Source of the DNA: Bin94 sp965215535
GTDB lineage: Bacteria; Gemmatimonadota; Gemmatimonadetes; Longimicrobiales; Gaopeijiaceae
Reading direction: 5' to 3'
Length of the DNA stretch: 64,000 nucleotides
NCBI GenBank assembly: GCA_965215535.1
Contig: OZ244063.1
Span: forward strand, 682,001-746,000
A program made the translations under genes and the position numbers. Each line of letters opens with the position of its first letter. Position 1 is the stretch's first letter. This document shows positions 35,199 through 43,442 of this stretch, in pieces. The notes beneath the pieces were generated by a model. That model ran no database searches, had not been told where the DNA came from, and saw only the letters and a program-made list of their open reading frames with translations.

Positions 35199-36125
35199 TT
35201 ACGGGTCCGTAATGCGCGCCAGACGCCGGGCCAGATCGCGCAGCGGCAGGTTGCAGAGGTAGATCTTCTCGGCACCCACCTCGCCGAGCGCCTGGATCGT
35301 GCGGCGGCAGAGGGCTTCGGCGCTGTCGCCCGCCTCGAATTCGCGGGTGATCCGGCGCGCCGGCACCGGAAAGTAGCGGCCCAGTTGCGTCAGAGTGCGG
35401 GGGTTGGCGCTGTGATAATGAAAGACGCCATGAACCACCGGAAGATCGATTCCCAGGCGAATCAGCTCGGCATGAAAGCGCTCGACCACCGCGAGCGAAT
35501 GGTGCGAGACGATCTGCGTCAGGACGAAATCGGCGGCGTACCCGCTGTCGGCGACGAAGCGGGCCTGGAGGACCGGATCGCGGTGCGGATTGGCCCATCC
35601 GCCCAGGGGCAAGGCGGGCTGCTCGGTGCGCAAAATGCGGCGCAGATCGCGGCTGTGGGGGACGCAGCGCGGAGGCCCGACCTCGTGATCACCCCCCACG
35701 ACCGCCACCGCAGCCACCCCCAGCCCCGAGGCGCGCCGCGCGAAGAGCTGGCAGTAGGCGAGGGGATGCTTGCAGGTCAGGAAGGGGATGACGGTGCCGA
35801 AATCCGTGTCTGCGCCGAAGTTGGCGGCCAGATGCGCCAGGCTTTCCTCTTCCGGATCGCCCGCAGCGTCGTCGGTGAGGAAGACAAAGGTGCCGGTGCG
35901 CGCCAGCCGCCGCACAGCGTGGTGCATGTCGATCCAGAGGCTCATGCTGCGCTCCGAATCGATGCCGAGGCGGGGTGGCCTCAGCTCGACGGCGATCATC
36001 GGACCGGGCTGGGCGAGTCGCTCCAGGAGCGCCGGTGGTCCCGAGGACACAGGCGGGCCTCCGGGCAGAGGCGCCGCCGCCGGTTCGCGCGCGGGCGGCC
36101 CGGTCCGATCCGGTTGTCTGGTCAT
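35199..36125 (-). CDS. methylenetetrahydrofolate reductase-like protein
   Basis: This 308-residue TIM-barrel protein has the MetF layout: MIAVELRPPRLG with the expected Glu, FLTDDAAGD, FLTCKHPLAYC, VVGGDHEV in the place of the xTGDP loop, FVLTQIVSH matching the conserved Gln region, and VVHGVFHYH. The ATG at 36125 overlaps the stop of pepP (ATGA). It converges on the fused methyltransferase/reductase gene. Divergence from MetF is considerable, so a different folate or flavin substrate is possible, but the neighbourhood supports one-carbon metabolism. Confidence 0.6.
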   Translation of the reverse strand: MTRQPDRTGPPAREPAAAPLPGGPPVSSGPPALLERLAQPGPMIAVELRPPRLGIDSERSMSLWIDMHHAVRRLARTGTFVFLTDDAAGDPEEESLAHLAANFGADTDFGTVIPFLTCKHPLAYCQLFARRASGLGVAAVAVVGGDHEVGPPRCVPHSRDLRRILRTEQPALPLGGWANPHRDPVLQARFVADSGYAADFVLTQIVSHHSLAVVERFHAELIRLGIDLPVVHGVFHYHSANPRTLTQLGRYFPVPARRITREFEAGDSAEALCRRTIQALGEVGAEKIYLCNLPLRDLARRLARITDP

Positions 36126-37459
36126 GCGCTTGCGGGCGATGGCCGCGCGTGCGTTCCCACGATCTCGAAGAGGGCCTCCGGCGCCACAGGCAAATCCCCC
36201 GTAAGCACCTCGTGGCCACTCGGCGTCAGCAGCAGATCGTCTTCGATGCGCACGCCGCAGCCCTCCAGCCCGGGATGCTCCGGACAGCTTCCCGGCGGAA
36301 AGTAGAGCCCCGGCTCCACAGTCAGAACCATGCCCGGCTCCAGCCGGACAGCTCCGCGCCGATCGCGGTAGCTGCCTGCATCGTGGATATCCAGCCCCAG
36401 CCAATGCGACGTCCGATGCGGAAAGAAGCGGCGATACTCCCCCTGTTCGAGGAGGTCGTCGGCCACTCCTGCCAGCACCCCCACTGCCGCCAGCCCCTCT
36501 GCCAGCGCGCGGCACGCCTCCCTGTGCACATCGTCGGGGGTCGCGCCCGGCACGCACTGTGCGACCGCGGCCCGGTGCGCCTCCTGCACCACCTGATAGA
36601 TCTCGCGCCGCACCCCCTCCAGGGTCCCGGCGGCGGGGACCGTGCGACTGATGTCGGCGGCGTAGCAATCGAAGGCGCACCCGGCATCGATCAGAACCAG
36701 ATCGTTCCGGCCGATCCGCGCGCTGTTGGCCACATAGTGCAGAGTGCAGGCGTTGGCCCCGGCGGCCACGATCGTGGCAAAGGCGGGTCCGTCGGCGCCC
36801 CGGCTCCGCATTCCCCCCTCCACCGCAGCCTCCACCTGCCACTCGCCCGCCCCCTCCCGCACGGCCCCGATCCCCTCCCGCACGGCAGCCGCCGCAATGC
36901 GGGCGGCTTCTCTCATGCGGGCGATCTCGGCGCTGTCCTTGACGCGGCGCATCGGGTCCAGAATCTGGCCCGGATCGACGATCGCCATCGCCCCCCGGCC
37001 CTGGCGCGCATGCAGTCGCCGCCCCTCTGCGAGCGCTCTTCGCACCGCATTGTCTCCACGCCGCGAAGCCCCCAGCCGGTAATGGATCCGCTCGGCCGGC
37101 GCCAGGAGCGATGGCGCGCGCGTCGGAAATTCGGCGATCGGAAAGACCGCATCGACGCCCACCCGCTCCCTGACCTCGTGCAGATCGGGCCGCGGACCCG
37201 TCCAGCGCTCGGCCTCAGGGTCGCGTTCGGGAACGAAGAGCGCGAAGGGGTGTTCGGCATCGCCGCCGCAGAGGATGAGCACGCTGTTGTCGCCCTGCCA
37301 GCCGGTCAGGTAGAAGAGCTCGGAATCGGGGCGGTAGCGCGCCTCGGAATCGCCGCCGAGGCCCCGAACCGGCGCTGCCGGCAGCATCATGGCGTCCGGG
37401 CCAAGCTGGCGCAGAACGGTTTCGCGGCGAGCGCCGAAGGGGTGGGGGGGATATGTCAT
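36122..37459 (-). CDS. pepP: Xaa-Pro aminopeptidase (M24B)
   Basis: This dinuclear-metal aminopeptidase removes N-terminal residues preceding proline. The N-terminal domain has the AMP_N signature RYRPDSELFYLTGW. The pita-bread domain shows the metal ligands in VLIDAGCAFDCYAADISRT (two Asp), FFPHRTSHWLGLDIHD (His), VLTVEPGLYF (Glu) and CGVRIEDDLL (Glu). The length is 445 residues from ATG 37459, typical of the family. That ATG overlaps the stop of the S9 peptidase gene, and its own stop overlaps the next gene, so three genes are translationally coupled. Confidence 0.93.
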   Translation of the reverse strand: MTYPPHPFGARRETVLRQLGPDAMMLPAAPVRGLGGDSEARYRPDSELFYLTGWQGDNSVLILCGGDAEHPFALFVPERDPEAERWTGPRPDLHEVRERVGVDAVFPIAEFPTRAPSLLAPAERIHYRLGASRRGDNAVRRALAEGRRLHARQGRGAMAIVDPGQILDPMRRVKDSAEIARMREAARIAAAAVREGIGAVREGAGEWQVEAAVEGGMRSRGADGPAFATIVAAGANACTLHYVANSARIGRNDLVLIDAGCAFDCYAADISRTVPAAGTLEGVRREIYQVVQEAHRAAVAQCVPGATPDDVHREACRALAEGLAAVGVLAGVADDLLEQGEYRRFFPHRTSHWLGLDIHDAGSYRDRRGAVRLEPGMVLTVEPGLYFPPGSCPEHPGLEGCGVRIEDDLLLTPSGHEVLTGDLPVAPEALFEIVGTHARPSPASA

Positions 37460-39678
37460 CCCGGGCCGGAGAGGGCGCGCGCATCCGGGGGATTGCGGAT
37501 CAGGAAGTGGTCGAACCAACTGCGCAGCCGCTCCAGGCGATCGACCAGCAACCATGGTTCGCCCGTGCGGGAAAGTCCGTGCGACGAGCGTGGATAGCGA
37601 ATCAGCTCGGTCGGGACGCCCAGCTTCCTTAGCGACACGAACCACTGCTCGCCATCGCCGATCGGGGTGCGGTAGTCGTTCTCGCTGTGAATGATCAGCG
37701 TCGGCGCGGTCACATTCTCGACATACGAGATCGGCGAGAGGCGGCGATAGAGATCACGCTGTTCCCAGGGTGGCCCGAAGAACTCGAATTCGGTCAGCCC
37801 CTGCGCATCAGAGGTCCCCCACCAGCTTTCCCAGTTGACGATCGAGCGCGAGGTCGCGGCCGCGTGGAAGCGATCGGTGGTCGCGGTCAGCCAGTTCGTC
37901 ATGAAGCCGCCATAGCTGCCGCCCGAAACCCCCAGTCGCCCGGCATCGATCTCGGGGTAGGCTGCCAGCGCTGCATCGACCCCCGCCAGATAATCCTCGC
38001 GGTCCACAATTCCCCATTCGCCGCGGGTGGCGTACTGGAAGTCGTGCCCATAGCCCGACGACCCCCGCGGGTTGGTGTAGAGGACAAAGAACCCTGCTGC
38101 CGACAGCACATGGAAGGTCGGAAAGAAGGTGTTTCCATAGGCGGAGTGTGGTCCCCCATGAATCTTGAGCACCATCGGCCAGGAGCCGCCCTCGTGAAAT
38201 CCGACCGGCGGCACGATCCAGCCCTGGATTTCGGTGCCGTCGGCAACGGTCCAGCGCAGCTCCTCGGCGGGCATCAGCGTGACGGCGTTCAGCCACTCGT
38301 CGTTGAAGCGGGTCGCCTTCTGCTCGGTCGATCCGTCGACCGCGCCCAGATAGAGCTCGGTCGGGGTGACGGCGTCGGTGGCGGTGAAGGCCATGAAGTC
38401 GCCCGTGACCGAGAAGGAGAAGGACGACAGCCGACGTGCGCCGCGCGTGACCTGCTCCACGCTCCCCCCGGGAGCGACCTCGAAGAGGTGACTGTCGCCC
38501 CCGATCCCGGCGGCAAAGCGGACCCTGCTGCCATCGGCGCTCCAGACCGGATTGCCGGGGCGCAGATCCCAATCTCCGGTCAGGCTTTCGGGCTCTCCGC
38601 GAAGGTGGCCGTCGGAGCCGATCGCGGCCACCATCAGCTCGGTCTGCGCCCCGCGAGCTGCGGTCGCGAGAAAGGCCAGGGTGCGCCCATCGGGAGAGAG
38701 CGCCGGCGCACTCTCGCTGCCCGGATCGGAGGTCAGGCGTCGCACCGTTCCCCCGCGCGCATCCACCGCCCAGAGATCGCCGGTCGGTTCGGTCATCAGC
38801 TCGTCGTCCTGGGCCTCGTCGCCGGTAAAGAAGAGCACGCGCCCATCTGCGGACCAGATCGGTTCGCCCGCATTGAAGTCCAGCCGGGTCAACTGCCGGG
38901 GCTCGCCTCCATCGGCCTCCACCACCATGATCTGCCGGGTGGGGCGGGTCAGGAAGTGGGGGCGCAGGGCGAGTCGGCCATCCTGCTTGTAGCGGATCGA
39001 GGTGACGACCCGGCCATCGAAGCGTTCGGCGTCGAGGGTGCGGCTGACTGCATCGGGCGCAATCCAGCCCCGGCGCGCTTCGGGACCGGGGGCGTCGATC
39101 TCTTCGGGGTCGATCTCGCGCAGAAAGGCAATCCGCGACCCATCGGGCGACCAGACCGGAGCGCCATCCACCCCCTCGATGTGAAAGGCCTCGCCAGGGC
39201 CGCGCACCCGCAGGAACCAGATCGGATTCGGATCCCCGGCACGCGCCGAGGTAAAGGCGAGCAGCGATCCATCGGGCGACCAGCGGGGCCGCTCCGCACT
39301 CTCGTTCGGTGCCGTAACGCGAAGGGGAGCGCCCTGGGGACGGCCATTGTCCAGGGGCTGCAGCCAGATCGCTCGCTGGCGGCGGTTCTCGCTCTCGACG
39401 ACCGTCGTGACGGTAAAGGCCACATGGTCACCCCGGGGCGAGATCGCCACCTCGCCCACCCCCACCAGATCGTAGTAGTGCGCGGGGGTATACCCCTGCT
39501 GTGCGCCCAGGAGGGCAGCGCCCGGAAGAAAAAGCGCGCCGATCATGACCAGCGCAGGGGGCAGGGTGCCGATGCAGCGTTGGGAGCGCGCCCTTCGGCG
39601 AGGTCGGCGCAGTGCCTGCAGCCCGGGAACGATGCCGCCCGGTGAGGTCCCTTGAAGAGTGCTGCCGTCTTTTGTCAT
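37456..39678 (-). CDS. secreted S9 family prolyl oligopeptidase
   Basis: A signal peptide (ALVMIGALFLPGAALLGAQQ) is followed by a WD40-like beta-propeller with repeated WSPDG / WSADG blades and a C-terminal alpha/beta hydrolase. Catalytic residues are Ser in GVSGGSYGGFMTNW, Asp in HSENDYRTP and His in RSSHGLSRTG. KIHGGPHSAYG and NPRGSSGYG are oxyanion-hole and structural motifs of acylaminoacyl- or dipeptidyl-peptidase-like enzymes. ATG 39678 is the likely start. Together with PepP it fits a periplasmic or cytoplasmic peptide-scavenging pair. Confidence 0.9.
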   Translation of the reverse strand: MTKDGSTLQGTSPGGIVPGLQALRRPRRRARSQRCIGTLPPALVMIGALFLPGAALLGAQQGYTPAHYYDLVGVGEVAISPRGDHVAFTVTTVVESENRRQRAIWLQPLDNGRPQGAPLRVTAPNESAERPRWSPDGSLLAFTSARAGDPNPIWFLRVRGPGEAFHIEGVDGAPVWSPDGSRIAFLREIDPEEIDAPGPEARRGWIAPDAVSRTLDAERFDGRVVTSIRYKQDGRLALRPHFLTRPTRQIMVVEADGGEPRQLTRLDFNAGEPIWSADGRVLFFTGDEAQDDELMTEPTGDLWAVDARGGTVRRLTSDPGSESAPALSPDGRTLAFLATAARGAQTELMVAAIGSDGHLRGEPESLTGDWDLRPGNPVWSADGSRVRFAAGIGGDSHLFEVAPGGSVEQVTRGARRLSSFSFSVTGDFMAFTATDAVTPTELYLGAVDGSTEQKATRFNDEWLNAVTLMPAEELRWTVADGTEIQGWIVPPVGFHEGGSWPMVLKIHGGPHSAYGNTFFPTFHVLSAAGFFVLYTNPRGSSGYGHDFQYATRGEWGIVDREDYLAGVDAALAAYPEIDAGRLGVSGGSYGGFMTNWLTATTDRFHAAATSRSIVNWESWWGTSDAQGLTEFEFFGPPWEQRDLYRRLSPISYVENVTAPTLIIHSENDYRTPIGDGEQWFVSLRKLGVPTELIRYPRSSHGLSRTGEPWLLVDRLERLRSWFDHFLIRNPPDARALSGPG

Positions 39679-40044
39679 TCCCGACTCCGGATTCCGGTGG
39701 AGATGTGCCACTCGCCCGGCAGGCCGGGAACGCCTTCGTGTCCCTTTGCCGGAGGGCCCAAACTAGAGCGCCCGCGCGAGCCTCTCAAGGGCGGGGCGGC
39801 TGCGGCAAGGGCGACGGAATGCGTTCCTCGCGCTCCGAAAGAGGCAACCAGTCTTGCCTGTTGTCCCATATGCCGAAAGATGGTCGGTCCCCGACTCCGG
39901 TTTGCCGACTCGCTCGCTCGATCACCGGGACCGGCAAAGTCGCGTCCCTGGATGTGGACTTCGCCCATGCAGAGGGCGTGCTTTCCACGTCCGTCGCGAC
40001 GGGGCTACGTTCCGCCATTCCCACCAACGCGAAGCTCGAATCGA
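39679..40044. other. divergent intergenic region
   Basis: About 366 bp between the S9 peptidase and beta-propeller genes, which point away from each other. No conserved gene, repeat or RNA fold was recognised; promoters for both neighbours are expected here. Confidence 0.4.
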
Positions 40045-41266
40045 ATGATCCGCACACTCCTTCCGGCGTCCCTCGCGACACTGCTCATGACGGCAGATGG
40101 TCATGCCCAGGAGCTCATTGAGCTTCCGGGAAAGGACCAACCTCTGGCCTTCGAACTCTCGGATGTCTATCACATCGGGTCGGCCAGCGCAGTCGCCGAT
40201 CAGGAGCTTCTGAACGCGATTGGGGGCGCAGGCTTCGACGAGGCCGGAAAGCTGTATCTCCTCAACTCGCCCTGGCACGTGGTCGCCATCGGTCCGGATG
40301 GCCGTGTCCTTGGTCAGTTCGGCCGCGCCGGCGAAGGTCCCGGCGAATTCGGGAAATCCGCGCCAGTTGGATGTCTTGCCGGGCGGGCGAATTGTCGTCA
40401 CGGACATGAAGCGCCGGACCTTTCATGTCTTTGATCCCGAGGGCACCTTCGAGCGAGGTGTGAGAATGGCGCTCGACATGCCGGACCTCGATCTCCTGCT
40501 GCAAAACGCCCTCTATTGGGGAAGGACCGCAGTGTTCGGAGCGCGTCCGGCCCGCGAGGGCGTGGCGATCTTTTCCGACGGCATCCGCAAGGTCATGCGC
40601 ACCGACCTGTCGTCGGACGAGGCGCGGATTGAGCCGTTCGTGGAGGCATGGGCGCCCCCGGGCACCGAAGAGAAGTTCGGGAGTCTGGCGCAGGTAACAG
40701 GCGGCAGGGTGTGGGGATTCGTGCCGCCTCTTGTTTTCGATGCGTTGCCGGGCGGTGGCATCGCGTATTCCGATTCGTCCACCTATGCGGTCAAGGTCAC
40801 CGGGTCGGCCGGCCAGACGTTGCGGATCCTGCGCCGTCCCATCGTCCCACAACCGGTCACGGATCGTCTCAAGCGGGCGGAGATCGACCGCCAACTGGCA
40901 GAGCTGAGCCGGGCCAACGACCCGGGCGGCGAGCTTCCCCTGACCTCCCGGGCGATGCTGGCGGGGTTCCGTTCGGGCCAGGCGCAGGCGATCGAGGAGA
41001 TGCAGTTCCTTCCGGAAGTGCCGGTTCTGTACGCGCTTCGCACCACCTGGGAGGGAAATCTGTGGGTTCAGCGACGCGGAGAGGAGCCCGCCGTGGACCT
41101 TGGACCGATCGACGTGCTCACGCCGGCCGGCCGCTATCTGGGCACCCTTGACGGACGGATGCGGATGCCGGACGAGTTCGGTCCCGATGGCCTCGTCGTC
41201 TTCATCGAACGAGACGAGTTCGATGTGCCGGTCATCGAGGTGAAGCGGTTCGCGCTCGCCCACTGA
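40045..41266 (+). pseudogene. secreted 6-bladed beta-propeller protein with +1 frameshift
   Basis: ATG 40045 begins a signal peptide (IRTLLPASLATLLMTADGHA). The first blade reads GFDEAGKLYLLNSPWHVVAIGPDGRVLGQFG and RAGEGPGEF. At about 40,363 (TTCGGGAAATCC) the frame changes: removing one G restores GNPRQLDVLPGGRIVVTDM and an intact remainder to TGA 41266. The total length is one base over a multiple of three. Repaired, it would be about 406 residues with the GEGPGEF / LPGGRIVV motifs of secreted beta-propeller proteins. Either a real inactivating indel or an assembly error is possible. Confidence 0.75.
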
Positions 41267-41545
41267 GAAGCGGCCACCGGATCGGAGCCATCCGCCAGCT
41301 TCGGTGGCCTGAGATCGACTTCGTGGGCCGGGCCATGCTCTGGCGCACCGAACACGACAAGTCGGGACACGAGCACGTCACGCCCGCCACCACCGACGGT
41401 GCTCGAAGCTCCGGGCCAGCCATCCGCCATTCGCCGAGCCATCCGCCGAATCCGACCAGTCTTGCCCCGGGGGGGAAGCCGCGGTAGCCTTTGGGTTCGC
41501 TGTGGTCGCCCTGGGGTTCGCAGAGACCTTAGACGCTGGAGGCGG

Positions 41546-43391
41546 ATGGTGCAGGGCTCTTGGAAGGTTATGTTGACTGCAATAAATTGCAAATTATTGC
41601 AAAATTATGCATCACATCTCCTCTTTGGCCTTCTTTTCATGGCGATTTTGGCGGCTCTTTCGCAGGGGAGCCGGGCGCAGGTCGTGCGCGGACAGCTCCT
41701 GGACGCCGCTGGCAGGACCGCGATCGGTGGCGCCATGGTCGTGCTGGTCGATGAGCGTCAGAGCGAGTTCGGTCAGGACCTGACCCGCGCCAATGGCCGC
41801 TTTCAGCTCGACGCCCCCACCCCGGGGCGCTACCGGGTGCGCGCCGACCGGATCGGCTATGCCACCACCCTCTCGGAACGCTTCGAGCTCTCTGCCGGCG
41901 ACACCCTGACGCTGGAGCTGGTCGCCCGGATCCAGCCGATCTCGCTGGCCGGAATCGAGGCCGGGGCCGATCGGCGCTGCCGCGTGCGCCCCGAAGAGGG
42001 ATTGGCGGTGACCCGGGTCTGGGATGAGGCGCGCAAGGCGCTGGCCGCGGCGGCGTGGACGCAGGATCGCGGCTACTACCGCTACGAAATGATGGGAATC
42101 CGGCGCCAGATGGACCGCGAAAACCGCGCGGTGATCTCGGAGGATCGGAGCTACGAGCGGGGCTACCGCCGGTCGCCCTACGTTGCGCTCCCCGCCGAGC
42201 AGCTTGTCGAAGAGGGATTTGCGCGGTTGCATCCCACCGAATCGCTGTACTGGGCGCCCGATGCCGCCGTCCTTCTCTCCGATCCCTTCCTGGACACCCA
42301 CTGCTTCCGTCTGCGCGACGACCCCGACCGGGCTCCGGGGCTCATCGGTCTCGCCTTCGAACCCCTGCGTCGGCGCCGCCAGCCCGATATCGCGGGCACC
42401 CTCTGGATCGATCCCGCAAGCTCGCGCCTGGAGTGGCTCGACTTCCAGTACCGGAATCTGGATCTGCCCGACGCGCTCGCATCGGCGCCGGTGGGGGGGC
42501 GGGTCGAGTTCGAGGAGTTGCCCAATGGAACCTGGATCGTTCGCTCCTGGCGAATTCGCATGCCGCGCGCAGGGACGGCCGCCAATCCCCTGACCGGACG
42601 GGTCGAATCGGTGCTGGAGGGGCTGACCGTGCAGGGCGGCGATGTGCTGCGGGTGCACGGCGAAGAGGGAGTCGTGCTGACAGCCGACCGGGGAGGACGG
42701 ATCCTGGGCGTCGTCTTCGATACTCTACAGGCGGGGCTGCCGGGCGCGCGCGTCCACATTCCGGGAACCCCGCTCGAGGCCCTGACCGGCTCCGATGGCC
42801 GCTTCGAGCTGGCGGGGCTGGAAGCGGGGACGTACGCGGTGACCTGGTCGCACCCCTATATCGAGAGCTTCGCCTTCACCCCCGAACCCTTTCAGGTCGA
42901 AATCCCCGAAGACGCCGCGGATCCGGTGCAGATCAACTTTGCCGCACCCACCACCGGCACCATCCTCAATCGACTCTGCCGCGATGTGGAGCATCCAGGC
43001 AATGCGGCGAACCTGCCGGCCGGCGGCGCGCTGCGCAACGATGGAATTCTGGTGGGCCAGGTCACCGACAGCACCGGCGCGGGCGTGCCGGGGGTCATGG
43101 TGCGGATCCTTGCGCGCGATTTCGATCTGCGCGAGGTCGTTTCGGAGTCGGCGCTCCTGGTCCGCTCCCTTCACGAAGGACACAGCGGCTGGATGGTGCC
43201 GACCAGCGCCACGGGCCACTACCGCGCCTGCTGGGTTCCCCTCGAGGTCTGGCTGGATGTCGATGTGGCGCCCGCAGACGAGACCGGCGCCAGACGCGGC
43301 ATCGAGGACGGCGATCTTCCCGCCGAGCGGATCGCGATCCCCCCCCGACAGCTACATTCAGAGGCTGGATCTGCGGATCGGTTCCCGCTGA
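41546..43391 (+). CDS. carboxypeptidase-regulatory-like domain protein, frameshifted at a C8 tract
   Basis: A signal segment (LLFGLLFMAILAALSQGSRA) is followed by a CarboxypepD_reg-like domain (VVRGQLLDAAGRTAIGGAMVVLVDE, RIGYATTLSERFELSAGD). A long middle region follows, then two more such domains (ILGVVFDTLQAGLPGARVHI; ILVGQVTDSTGAGVPGVMVRI). At 43,339-43,346 a run of eight C shifts the frame. With seven C the protein ends DSYIQRLDLRIGSR at TGA 43391; as written it would run on into the TonB gene in the wrong frame. Start candidates are ATG 41546 (after GGAGGCGG), 41570 and 41639. It lies immediately upstream of the TonB-dependent receptor and is probably its surface partner. Confidence 0.75.
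41571..41612 (+). promoter_or_regulatory. AT-rich block with repeated TTGCAA motifs
   Basis: TTGACT is followed by three TGCAA-containing repeats (TGCAATAAAT, TTGCAAATTA, TTGCAAAATT). This composition is very unlike the surrounding GC-rich DNA. It overlaps the assumed start of the next gene, so it may be an operator or promoter, and the real start may be downstream (ATG 41639). Confidence 0.35.
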
Positions 43392-43442
43392 TCCCCCCAT
43401 CGACCCGGCACCCCCTCCATCTCCCAACCGGAAGGACCCGTC

